DNA of 64,000 bases from Reyranella sp. (GTDB taxonomy: Bacteria; Pseudomonadota; Alphaproteobacteria; Reyranellales; Reyranellaceae). The DNA is taken from assembly GCF_030651995.1 (NCBI RefSeq), contig NZ_JAUSBN010000035.1:62001-126000 (forward strand). The letters are read 5' to 3'. The position numbers and the translations under genes were made by a program. Of the stretch, positions 47,332 through 55,041 are shown in pieces. Below the pieces are notes generated by a model, which was not told where the DNA came from, did not search any database, and was given only the letters and a program-made list of their open reading frames with translations. Numbering within the stretch: the stretch's first letter is position 1; each line of letters opens with the position of its first letter.

Positions 47332-47464
47332 GGCGCCCGTCTATCCGGCGCCGGCTCCCGGCGCAACGTTCCCCAACTATACAAACATTCAATCCTGCGG
47401 CCATCAGGGCGCTACGGGTCCTCCCCCATATTCCGGGCACCCCCCAAGGAGGAGGCTGTAGATC

Positions 47465-48979
47465 ATGACCAAGACCAAGTCCCGTATCCTGACCGCTCTG
47501 GCGCTCACCACCGCCCTGACGGCGCCTGCCCTGATCGCCCCGATGTTCACCGCCCCCGCGGCCATCGCCGGCCAGACGACCATGCCCGTTCAGGACTTCT
47601 CGGACCTGGCTGCCAAGGTAACCCCTGCGGTCGTCAATGTCGCCGTGACCATGAAGGCCGGCGCGGACGACGGCGACGAGACCCGCATGTCGGACTCGCA
47701 GCAGAAGCAGATGGAAGAGTTCATGAAGCGCTTCGCGGAGCGCTTCGGCCAGCCGATGCAGCCGGGTCGTCCGGACGGCAAGGGCCGCCCGCAGTCGAAG
47801 GACAAGGCCCAGGCCGTCGGCACGGGCTTCATCATCGACGCCAAGGGCGTGATCGTCACCAACTACCACGTGGTCAGCAAGGCCGACTCGATCACTGTCA
47901 CCATGGCAGACGGCACCAAGCTGCCGGCCAAGCTGATGGGCGGCGACGAGAAGACCGACCTGGCCGTGCTGAAGGTCGAGAGCGACAAGCCGCTCCCGTA
48001 CGTCTCGTTCGGCGACGCCGGCAAGGTGCGCGTCGGCCAGCCGGTTATGGCGGTCGGCAACCCGTTCGGCCTCGGTGGCACCGTGACCACGGGCATCGTG
48101 TCGGCGCGCGGCCGTGACATCCAGTCCGGCCCGTTCGACGACTACATCCAGACCGACGCCGCCATCAATCGCGGCAACTCGGGCGGCCCGCTGTTCGACA
48201 TGGACGGCAACGTGATCGGCATCAACACGGCCATCTACTCGCCGACCGGCGGCAGCATCGGGCTGGGCTTTGCCATCCCGTCCTCGCTGGCGCAGCCGGT
48301 GGTGGCGGAGCTGAAGGACAGCGGCCGGGTCGAACGTGGCCTGCTCGGTGTCCAGATCCAGCCGGTCTCGAAGGAGATCGCGGAAAGCCTGTCGCTGAAG
48401 AGCGAAAAGGGCGCCCTGGTGGCGGTGGTCCAGCCGGACAGTGCGGCGCTCGCAGCCGGTGTCCAGTCGGGTGACGTGATCGTCAGCGTCGACGGCAAGA
48501 AGGTCGACGGCATCAAGGAGCTGACCCGCTCGATCTCCGCGGTCAAGCCGGGCACTTCGGTCAAGCTGGGTGTGTGGCGCGACGGCAAGGAGATGACGCT
48601 CACCGCCAAGGTCGGCGGCCAGAAGGACGACGCGATCGTCAAGGCCAGCGCCGACGGCAAGGACGGAGCCGCGAAGCCGGCGCCGCTCTCCTACGGTGTC
48701 TCGCTGGCGCCGCTCTCCCCGGAGGCGCGCAAGAAGCTCGGCCTCGACGGTGACGTGAAGGGTGTGGTCGTCGCCACGGTCGAGCCGGGCAGCCCGGCCG
48801 ACGACCAGGGCCTCAAGGCCGGCGACGTGCTCCAGCAGGTCGGCAAGGACGCCGTCGACAGCCCGAAGATGGCTGCCGAGAAGCTCAAGGAAGCGAAGAC
48901 CACCGGCAAGCCGGTGCTGATGAAGGTGTTTCGAGAGGGGATGACGCGCTTTGTCGCTATCTCTCCCCGGGCGGCCTAG
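47465..48979 (+). CDS. degP: Periplasmic DegP/Do-type serine protease (HtrA family)
   Basis: 504 residues with a signal peptide (~1-36, ending AAIAG). Trypsin-like domain with His135 (NYHVV), Asp165 (KTDLAVL) and Ser239 (GNSGGPLF). Two PDZ domains follow at ~275-365 and ~405-500. A Q/M-rich segment (~79-115) before the protease domain matches the LA-loop region. Degrades or refolds misfolded envelope proteins. Divergent from the two-component pair. ATG preceded by AAGGAGGAGG. Confidence 0.93.
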   Translation: MTKTKSRILTALALTTALTAPALIAPMFTAPAAIAGQTTMPVQDFSDLAAKVTPAVVNVAVTMKAGADDGDETRMSDSQQKQMEEFMKRFAERFGQPMQPGRPDGKGRPQSKDKAQAVGTGFIIDAKGVIVTNYHVVSKADSITVTMADGTKLPAKLMGGDEKTDLAVLKVESDKPLPYVSFGDAGKVRVGQPVMAVGNPFGLGGTVTTGIVSARGRDIQSGPFDDYIQTDAAINRGNSGGPLFDMDGNVIGINTAIYSPTGGSIGLGFAIPSSLAQPVVAELKDSGRVERGLLGVQIQPVSKEIAESLSLKSEKGALVAVVQPDSAALAAGVQSGDVIVSVDGKKVDGIKELTRSISAVKPGTSVKLGVWRDGKEMTLTAKVGGQKDDAIVKASADGKDGAAKPAPLSYGVSLAPLSPEARKKLGLDGDVKGVVVATVEPGSPADDQGLKAGDVLQQVGKDAVDSPKMAAEKLKEAKTTGKPVLMKVFREGMTRFVAISPRAA

Positions 48980-49110
48980 CAAACCTCTCGATCGGCCGGA
49001 GCCTTCGGGCTCCGGCCGAAGCCTTCCAGCCTGGCGTTGCAGGCGTTGCTTTCAGACTTCGAGGTCGAAGCGGAGCCGCTATCTCTCCCCGGGTGGCCGA
49101 GCAGAACCTC
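48955..49110 (+). repeat. Direct repeat: degP 3' end copied 122 bp downstream
   Basis: Copy 1 (48955-48987) spans the last codons and stop of degP; copy 2 (49077-49110) is in the non-coding region. Both contain cgctatctctccccggg and then ggcc-agca-aacctc with about three differences. The intervening 90 bp are not repeated. It looks like a local duplication of the gene end. Confidence 0.7.
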
Positions 49111-49119
49111 AGTAAGGAG

Positions 49120-49148
49120 CCGGCGGTGGCCCCACCACCGCCGGTTTT
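49120..49148 (+). terminator. Intrinsic terminator downstream of degP
   Basis: CCGGCGGTGG-CCCCA-CCACCGCCGG then TTTT. Ten perfect base pairs. It lies 140 bp after the degP stop, beyond the repeated gene end, which suggests the original terminator distance was increased by the duplication. Confidence 0.75.
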
Positions 49149-49225
49149 CCTCACCTGACGATATCTCTCAGGGGGGCCGTGTCATTCCCGGCGAAGACCG
49201 GGAGGACGCGATCATGAGGGGGAGC

Positions 49226-49266
49226 GGGAGGTCTGCGGCCTGGTGTGGCGGTGCCGCGGACCTCCC
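49226..49266 (+). other. Long inverted repeat (possible structured RNA)
   Basis: GGGAGGTCTGCGGC, 13-nt loop, GCCGCGGACCTCCC: 14 pairs with one G-U pair as RNA. It is followed by AAACC and then the terminator-like hairpin at 49282. Could be a small RNA end, a REP-like element or part of a decayed gene. Confidence 0.55.
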
Positions 49267-49281
49267 AAACCCCGTTCAGCT

Positions 49282-49307
49282 GCCGGCCTCAGACCGGCTT
49301 TTATTTT
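49282..49307 (+). terminator. Terminator-like hairpin near the CoA-binding gene end
   Basis: GCCGG-CCTCAGA-CCGGC followed by TTTTATTTT. Short five-pair stem but a good T-run on the plus strand. It lies 30 bp past the end of the convergent minus-strand gene and, with the 49226 hairpin, could end a short transcript. Confidence 0.55.
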
Positions 49308-49336
49308 GCTGGAGTGTCGCGCCCTCAGCGATAACG

Positions 49337-49825
49337 TCACAGCGCGCGCTTCTTCGAGGAGATGACGCCGCTGGCGATGCCGTGCCATTCGATGGTGCCG
49401 GCGAGGCGGGAATGCTCGATCTTGGGGCAGCGGTTCATCACCACCTTGAGGCCGGCTTTCTCGGCGCGCACAGCGGCGTCCATGTTCACCACGCCGAGCT
49501 GCATCCAGACGACCTTGGCGCCGTGCTTGATGGCCTCGTCGGTGATCGGGCCGGCGGCCTCGGAATTGCGGAAGATGTCGACCATGTCGACCTTCACCGG
49601 CAGCTCGTCGAGCGAGCCGTAGACCTTCTGGCCGAGGATTTCCTGACCCTTGGCGGCGGGATTCACCGGAATAACCTTGTAGCCACGATCCAGCAGATAT
49701 TTCATGGCGAAATAGCTGGGACGATTCCAGTTGGCCGAGGCGCCAACCATGGCGATGGTCCGGGTATCGCGCAGGATCTTGCGCAGGTACAGATCGTCGT
49801 AACGGTCGCTGAAGGCGGCTTGCAT
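49337..49825 (-). CDS. CoA-binding domain protein (YccU family)
   Basis: 162 residues from MQAAFSDRYDDLYLRKIL; an ATG at 49840 is possible and neither has a ribosome site because the upstream bases are the complement of the OYE gene's purine-rich site. Rossmann-like CoA-binding fold: TIAMVGASANWNRPSYFAMKYLL and IPVNPAAKGQEILGQKVYGSL, VDMVDIFRNSE, KVVWMQLGV. The family resembles the CoA-binding part of succinyl-CoA synthetase; biochemical function unknown. Confidence 0.87.
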   Translation of the reverse strand: MQAAFSDRYDDLYLRKILRDTRTIAMVGASANWNRPSYFAMKYLLDRGYKVIPVNPAAKGQEILGQKVYGSLDELPVKVDMVDIFRNSEAAGPITDEAIKHGAKVVWMQLGVVNMDAAVRAEKAGLKVVMNRCPKIEHSRLAGTIEWHGIASGVISSKKRAL

Positions 49826-49838
49826 GGGGGGAGTATAC

Positions 49839-50999
49839 ATGGCCGGTCCGATGCTGTTCGAGCCGATTTCGATCCGCGACGTCACCCTGAAGAACCGGGT
49901 CGTCGTGGCGCCGATGCACCAGTACGCGGCCGAGAAGGGCTTCGCGACCGACTGGCACCTGGTGAATGCCGGCCGTTATGCCGCCGGCGGCGCCGGGCTC
50001 GTCATCATGGAATCGACCAAGGTCGAGCGGCGGGGATGCGGCACGGTCGGCGATCTCGGCCTGTGGGACGATGCGTTCATCCCCGGCCTCAAGCGCTGCG
50101 TCGATTTCATCCGGCTGCACAATTCCGTGCCGGGCATCCAGCTCGGCCATTCCGGTCGCAAGGCGCGGCGCGCTCGGCCGTGGGAGGGCGGGGCGCCGTT
50201 GAAGCAAACCCCGGAGATCGACGACTGGGATCAGTGGGAGCTCGTCTCCTCGAGCGGCATCAACTCACCCGACACCGATCCGACGCCGCGGGCGCTGACC
50301 CTGGCGGAGATTCCGGAGGCGGTCGAGCGCTGGGGACAGGCGGCGCGGCGCGCGCACGAGGCCGGGTTCGACGTGCTCGATATCCACATGGCGCATGGCT
50401 ACCTGATCCACCAGTTCCTCTCGCCGTTCTCCAATGTGCGCAACGACCAGTATGGCGGCAGCGAGCTCAATCGCATGCGCTTCGCCATCGAGGTCGTGGA
50501 GAGCGTGCGCGCGCACTGGCCGGCCTCGAAGCCGCTGTTCGTGCGCCTCTCGGTCGAGGACGATTCCGGCTGGGGGCCGGACCAGAGCGTCGCGCTGGCG
50601 AAGATCCTGAAGCCCAAGGGCGTCGACGTGATCGACTGCAGCTCGGGCGGCATGCGCGGCTCGCCGGTGGTGAGCGCGGGACCCGTGACCTACGGATACC
50701 AGGTGCCCTATGCCGACCGGCTGAAGAACGATGCCGGCATTCTGAGCATGGCGGTCGGCCTGATCGTCCATGCCGACCAGGCGGAGAAGATCCTGCAGGA
50801 AGGTCGCGCCGACCTGATCGCGCTGGCGCGCGAGCTTCTGTACAATCCGAATTGGCCGATGGATGCCGCGCAGAAGCTGGGCGTCGACCCGAAGTTCGCG
50901 TCCGTGCCGCCGGCGCAGGCCTACTGGCTGGCCAAGCGCGCACAGTCCGTGAAGTCGGTCGTGCCATCGACCTACATGAAGGGCCTCAACGCAGGGTGA
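49839..50999 (+). CDS. NADH:flavin oxidoreductase (Old Yellow Enzyme family)
   Basis: 386 residues from MAGPMLFEPISIRD with GGGGGGAG 6 nt upstream; the track's ATG at 49824 precedes that site. FMN-binding barrel of the YqjM/NamA branch: KNRVVVAPMHQYAAEKGFATDWHL, IQLGHSGRKA, VLDIHMAHGYLIHQFLSPFSNVRNDQYGGS and a C-terminal ADLIALARELLYNPNW. Reduces activated alkenes or related substrates with NAD(P)H. Start is divergent from the CoA-binding gene. Confidence 0.92.
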   Translation: MAGPMLFEPISIRDVTLKNRVVVAPMHQYAAEKGFATDWHLVNAGRYAAGGAGLVIMESTKVERRGCGTVGDLGLWDDAFIPGLKRCVDFIRLHNSVPGIQLGHSGRKARRARPWEGGAPLKQTPEIDDWDQWELVSSSGINSPDTDPTPRALTLAEIPEAVERWGQAARRAHEAGFDVLDIHMAHGYLIHQFLSPFSNVRNDQYGGSELNRMRFAIEVVESVRAHWPASKPLFVRLSVEDDSGWGPDQSVALAKILKPKGVDVIDCSSGGMRGSPVVSAGPVTYGYQVPYADRLKNDAGILSMAVGLIVHADQAEKILQEGRADLIALARELLYNPNWPMDAAQKLGVDPKFASVPPAQAYWLAKRAQSVKSVVPSTYMKGLNAG

Positions 51000-51062
51000 C
51001 CGCGGCCTGTCACCCGGACGTGACACCGGGAGGCGCCGTACCTGCCTGGGCGGCGCCGGCGC

Positions 51063-51872
51063 TCAAGGCGCAGCAGAAGAGGTAGCCATCCGGTTCTGCT
51101 CGGCGCGCTTGCGCAGGAGATGCGCGGCGCCCATCAGCGCGGCCGTCAGCACGATCGTGAGGGTGGAGACGGCCGCAATGGTCGGATCGATCTGGAACCG
51201 CAGATCGTCCCACATGCGGCGCGGCAGGGTGACTGCGCCGGTTCCGGAAATGAACAGGGCCACGATCAGCTCGTCGAACGAGGTGATGAACGCGAACAGC
51301 GCACCCACCAGCACGCCGGGCTGGATCAGCGGCAAGGTTACCTGGAAGAAGGTGGCGCCGGGCGTCGCGCCGAGGCTGAGGGCGGCCTGTTCCAGCCGCG
51401 GGTCGATGCCCGAGAGGCTCGCCGTCACGCTGGTGACGACGAAGGGCACCGCGAGACAGGTGTGCGCCAGCACCATCGCGATCGGCGTGCCGACCAGGCC
51501 GTAGCGCGAGTAGGCATAGTAGATGCCGATTGCCACGACGATGCCGGGCACGATCAGCGGCGACAGGATCAGGCCGGCCGCGACGACGCGCAGTCCCTTG
51601 GGCAGGCGCGCAATGCCGAGCGCCGCGAGCGTGCCGAGGAAGGTCGCCAGCACGACGACGGCGCAGGCCACCCAGATGCTGACCCAGGTCGGCTTCAGCC
51701 AGTCGGGATTGCTGAAATAGGCTTCGTACCAGCGCAACCCGAAGGCGGGCGGTGGGAAGGAGAGGTAGGTCGCCGAGGAGAAGGACACGATCGCCACCAC
51801 GACGATCGGGAACGCCAGGAAGAACAGGATCAGGCCGACGACGCTCGCCGGAAGGATGTGCACCAGCTTCAT
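51063..51872 (-). CDS. ABC transporter permease, PotC type
   Basis: 269 residues from MKLVHILPASVVGLILFF; the ATG overlaps the end of the upstream permease by 4 nt, so the track's long ORF is an artefact. Six membrane helices; the inner-membrane coupling loop DPRLEQAALSLGATPGATFFQVTLPLIQPGV is the standard binding-protein-dependent permease motif. Pairs with the upstream PotB-type permease. Last gene of the importer operon. Confidence 0.9.
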   Translation of the reverse strand: MKLVHILPASVVGLILFFLAFPIVVVAIVSFSSATYLSFPPPAFGLRWYEAYFSNPDWLKPTWVSIWVACAVVVLATFLGTLAALGIARLPKGLRVVAAGLILSPLIVPGIVVAIGIYYAYSRYGLVGTPIAMVLAHTCLAVPFVVTSVTASLSGIDPRLEQAALSLGATPGATFFQVTLPLIQPGVLVGALFAFITSFDELIVALFISGTGAVTLPRRMWDDLRFQIDPTIAAVSTLTIVLTAALMGAAHLLRKRAEQNRMATSSAAP

Positions 51873-52765
51873 CGCATGCTCGTCTTGAAGGCATTGCCGA
51901 CGCCGGGAAGCTTGCGCGCCACGGCGAGGAGGGCGAGCGCCGTCGCCAGCAGGACCGCCGAGAGGGTCGCGGCATAGGCCCAGTTGAGCTGGTCGACCTG
52001 CTGGGCGATCAGCATCGACAGGGTGATGTCGCGCGGCCCGCCGACCATGGCCGGCGTGATGTAGAAGCCGAGCGCGAGGACGAAGGTGAGAAGGGTGCCC
52101 GCCGCCACCCCCGACATGGATAGCGGCAGGATGACCTGACGGAAGGTCATGAACGGTGTCGCGCCGAGGCCGGAGGCGGCCCGGATCAGCGAGGGATCGA
52201 TCTGCCGAAGCGCATTGGCGATGGGCAGGATCATGTAGGGCAGGAGGATGTGGATCATCGCGATCTGTGTCGCGAGCGGCGTGTTGAGAATTCGGATCGG
52301 CCGCTCGATCATGCCGAGCGCCAGCAATGCCTCGTTGACCAGTCCGTGCCGGCCGAGCAGCACCATCCAGGCGTAGCTGCGCACCAGGACGCTGGTCCAG
52401 AAGGGCAGCAGGATGATCACCAGGATGAAGGGCGCCATCGACCTGGAGCGCACCAGCCCCATGGCCACCGGATAACCCAGGATCAGGCATCCCAGGGTGA
52501 CCGTCACGGAAGTATTGATCGTGATCCAGAAGGTCTTCTGGAACACGACATCATCGAACAAGGTGGCGTAGTGCGAGAGGGTCCAAGTCGGATCGTTCAC
52601 GCTGCGCAACAGCATCGCCACGACCGGCAGCGCGTAGAAGACCAGCATGTAGATCAGCAGCGGCGCCGCGAGCAGCAAGGGCACCGCTCGACGCCAGTCG
52701 AACGGCACCGTCTTCGGCCGACTGACCGCGAGGGCAAGGGAAGCGGGCTGCACCACCTCAGACAA
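51869..52765 (-). CDS. ABC transporter permease, PotB type
   Basis: 298 residues from a TTG start (MSEVVQPASL). Six membrane helices; the coupling loop DPSLIRAASGLGATPFMTFRQVILPLSMSG is clear. The start codon and first bases fall in one copy of a 15-bp tandem repeat (52753-52783), and the ribosome site GAGGTGGG lies in the other copy. GTG at codon 4 or 5 is an alternative start. Confidence 0.87.
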   Translation of the reverse strand: MSEVVQPASLALAVSRPKTVPFDWRRAVPLLLAAPLLIYMLVFYALPVVAMLLRSVNDPTWTLSHYATLFDDVVFQKTFWITINTSVTVTLGCLILGYPVAMGLVRSRSMAPFILVIILLPFWTSVLVRSYAWMVLLGRHGLVNEALLALGMIERPIRILNTPLATQIAMIHILLPYMILPIANALRQIDPSLIRAASGLGATPFMTFRQVILPLSMSGVAAGTLLTFVLALGFYITPAMVGGPRDITLSMLIAQQVDQLNWAYAATLSAVLLATALALLAVARKLPGVGNAFKTSMR

Positions 52766-52783
52766 GACCCACCTCAGACAAGA
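52753..52783. repeat. 16-bp-period tandem repeat at the ATPase/permease junction
   Basis: CCACCTCAGACAAGA occurs at 52753-52767 and again at 52769-52783. On the coding strand, TCTTGTCTGAGGTGG occurs twice. The first copy ends the ATPase (DTILV stop) and the second supplies the permease start. It looks like a small slippage duplication that reset this gene junction. Confidence 0.85.
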
Positions 52784-53907
52784 ATCGTATCCGCGACGGA
52801 CCAGGCGATCTCCGCGCGCTCGCCGACGGCGCGGCGGCGGATGGCGGCACTGGACGGTTCCTTGAGCACGATCGACGTGCCGTCACCGGCCTGCAGCATG
52901 TAGCGGCAGCGCTCGCCCGCGAACACCGCCTCGGTCACGGTGACGCTCAGCCGGTTCTGCGGATGTGTCCCGGCCTGGTTTGCGTCGGCGAAGCGCAGCC
53001 GTTCAGGCCGCGTCGTGAGCGTCACTTTTTCGCCGCTCGCCGGCCGTCCGGGGCAAAGCGCGCGAATCAGCGTGCCTTCGCATTCCGCCACGACCACGTC
53101 GTCCTCGAGGTCGCGCACGATGGCCGGCAGGAAGTTCGATTCGCCGATGAAGCCTGCAACGAAGCGGTTGTCGGGCCGGTCGTAGAGATCCTCGGGGCTT
53201 CCGACCTGCGCCACCTTGCCGTCGTTCATGACGGCGATGCGGTCGGACATGGTGAGCGCCTCTTCCTGGTCGTGCGTCACGTAGATGAAGGTGATGCCGA
53301 GGTCGGCGTGCAGGCGGCGCATCTCGAGCTGAAGGTTTTCGCGCAGCTGCTTGTCGAGCGCCCCCAGCGGCTCGTCCATCAACAGGAGACGCGGTTTGAA
53401 GACGACGGCCCGCGCGACCGCGACGCGCTGCTGCTGGCCGCCCGAAAGTTGGCGCGGATAGCGCGCGCCGTAGCCCGGCAGGTGCACCAGTTCCAGCGCC
53501 TCCGCCACCAGCTTCGCGCGTTCGGCCTTGGAAACGCCGCGCTGCTTCAGGGGAAAACCGACATTCTCCTCGACGGTGAGGTGAGGGAAGAGCGCGTAGT
53601 TCTGGAACACCATGCCGATGTTGCGCCGGTAGGGCGGCATGGCGACGACCGACTTGCCGTCGATCGCGATATCGCCGGCGGTCGGCGTCTCGAAGCCCGC
53701 GATCATCATCAGGGTCGTGGTCTTGCCCGAGCCGCTGGGGCCAAGCAGCGTGAGGAACTCGCCCGAGCGGATGTCGAGCGACACGCCGTCCACGGCCTTG
53801 GCGACGGCGTTGGCGCGGTCGTAGGTCTTCTCCAGGTCAGAGAGCGTCACCGACGCGCCCCGGCCGATGGGACCCGAGCCGGCTCCGTTCGTGCCAGCGC
53901 TTGTCAT
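52774..53907 (-). CDS. ABC transporter ATPase, PotA type
   Basis: 377 residues. Walker [10 protein letters not shown]-loop [13 protein letters not shown], signature [15 protein letters not shown], Walker [14 protein letters not shown] and H-loop VTHDQEEAL. The C-terminal ~120 residues form a TOBE-type regulatory domain (TTRPERLRF). Family includes spermidine/putrescine and iron importers. Four nt from the upstream binding protein gene. Confidence 0.92.
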   Translation of the reverse strand: MTSAGTNGAGSGPIGRGASVTLSDLEKTYDRANAVAKAVDGVSLDIRSGEFLTLLGPSGSGKTTTLMMIAGFETPTAGDIAIDGKSVVAMPPYRRNIGMVFQNYALFPHLTVEENVGFPLKQRGVSKAERAKLVAEALELVHLPGYGARYPRQLSGGQQQRVAVARAVVFKPRLLLMDEPLGALDKQLRENLQLEMRRLHADLGITFIYVTHDQEEALTMSDRIAVMNDGKVAQVGSPEDLYDRPDNRFVAGFIGESNFLPAIVRDLEDDVVVAECEGTLIRALCPGRPASGEKVTLTTRPERLRFADANQAGTHPQNRLSVTVTEAVFAGERCRYMLQAGDGTSIVLKEPSSAAIRRRAVGERAEIAWSVADTILV

Positions 53908-53911
53908 GGCG

Positions 53912-55015
53912 TCAGCTCAACAGCCACTTGTTGAACTTCGGAATCACCGCCTCGCGATTGTCGATCCACCAATCGTAGTTGTAGTTGACGAGCTGCTTCT
54001 TGATGTCCGGGGCGCTGGGCAGGACGGCCAGGCGTTCCGCCGGGATGTACTCGTTCGACTTGGCGTTCACCGAACCATAGGGAATTCCAAGGCAGACCCG
54101 GGCCTGCGGGATGGCCATGGTCGAGTAGGCCGCGAACTTCATGGCGTTGACCTTGTTCTTGGCGCCCTTGGGAATGCCCCAGGCATCGCGCTTCAGCAGG
54201 CCCTGGTTCCAGCTGACCGCCGCGGGCACGCCGGCGGCTTGCAGCGCGGCCATGCGGCCGTTCCACACCGTGGTCATCGTGACTTCGCGATCGGTCAGGA
54301 GCTGGATGGGCACCGCGCCGGTGTCCCACCACTTGAAGACATCCTTCTTGATCTTGCTGTAGCTGGCCAGCGCCTTGTCGATGTCGATCGGGTAGAGCTT
54401 GTCGGCCGGGACACCGGCCGCCATCAGCGCGAATTCCATCTCGGGCCAGCCGCCGCTGTTGGTGCCAAACATGGCGCGGTCGCCGGGAAACTTCTTGGTG
54501 TCCCAGAAGTCGGCCCAGCCCGACGGGACGGCGCCCTTGAAGGCATCGGTGCGATAGGCGAGGACCTGCGCCCAGACCAGCATCTCGAGGCCGTACTCGA
54601 AGCGGTACTGGGCCTCGACGCCGGGATCGACGATGTCGTAGTCGATCTTCTCGAAGTAATCGCCGCGCTTCTGGAGGTTCATGATCGATCCGCGGCTGAG
54701 CTGCGCCATGTCCCATTCGACGTTGCCGGTGTCGACCATGGCCTTGATCTTGGTCGCGTCGGAGCCCGGGAAGGCGCGCACCTTGATGCCGGTAATCTTC
54801 TCGAACGGCTCGAAATAGGCCTTCTGTTGAACCTCCTGCATCAAGCCGCCGAAGGTGGCGATACGGACCTCGCCGCTGCCTTTGAGGATATCGGGCACGG
54901 TCGTCTGCTCGGGCCAGGCGGCCTGGCCGTAGCTCGGACGGATGAAGGGGGCTGCCACGAGACCTGCGCCAATGAGGCCCAGGGTCGTACGCCTGCCGAT
55001 GGTCTTCTTGCTCAT
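53912..55015 (-). CDS. Periplasmic binding protein, PotD/spermidine-putrescine type
   Basis: 367 residues. A Tat-like N-terminus SKKTIGRRTTLGLIGAGLVAAPF ends near YGQA. VRIATFGGLMQEVQQKAYFEPFEKITGIKVR and VWNGRMAALQAAGVPAAVSWNQG match type II (PotD/AfuA-like) binding proteins. The real ligand may be a polyamine, opine or amine-containing compound. Its operon partner is the upstream luciferase-like monooxygenase, 26 nt away, suggesting the imported compound is then oxidised (inference). Confidence 0.9.
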   Translation of the reverse strand: MSKKTIGRRTTLGLIGAGLVAAPFIRPSYGQAAWPEQTTVPDILKGSGEVRIATFGGLMQEVQQKAYFEPFEKITGIKVRAFPGSDATKIKAMVDTGNVEWDMAQLSRGSIMNLQKRGDYFEKIDYDIVDPGVEAQYRFEYGLEMLVWAQVLAYRTDAFKGAVPSGWADFWDTKKFPGDRAMFGTNSGGWPEMEFALMAAGVPADKLYPIDIDKALASYSKIKKDVFKWWDTGAVPIQLLTDREVTMTTVWNGRMAALQAAGVPAAVSWNQGLLKRDAWGIPKGAKNKVNAMKFAAYSTMAIPQARVCLGIPYGSVNAKSNEYIPAERLAVLPSAPDIKKQLVNYNYDWWIDNREAVIPKFNKWLLS

Positions 55016-55041
55016 GGTGTCGTCCTTCCCGTTCGGCTGGA

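Larger units (their letters stand above)
48980..49336. other. Non-coding, structure-rich interval after degP
   Basis: 357 bp without a supported gene. It holds a hairpin right after degP (GCCGGAGCC-TTCG-GGCTCCGGC, about 48998-49019), the degP-end repeat copy, a terminator at 49120-49148, a short inverted repeat CCCGG-cgaaga-CCGGG in TCATTCCCGGCGAAGACCGGGAGG (about 49180-49204, resembling dispersed REP-like units), a 14-bp hairpin at 49226-49266 and a second terminator-like hairpin at 49282-49307. No ORF here looks coding. Confidence 0.65.

Noticed and set aside
46661-48982. 773-residue minus-strand ORF
   Set aside because: Antisense to degP and out of frame with the response regulator; no domain signature, while both real genes have clear catalytic motifs.
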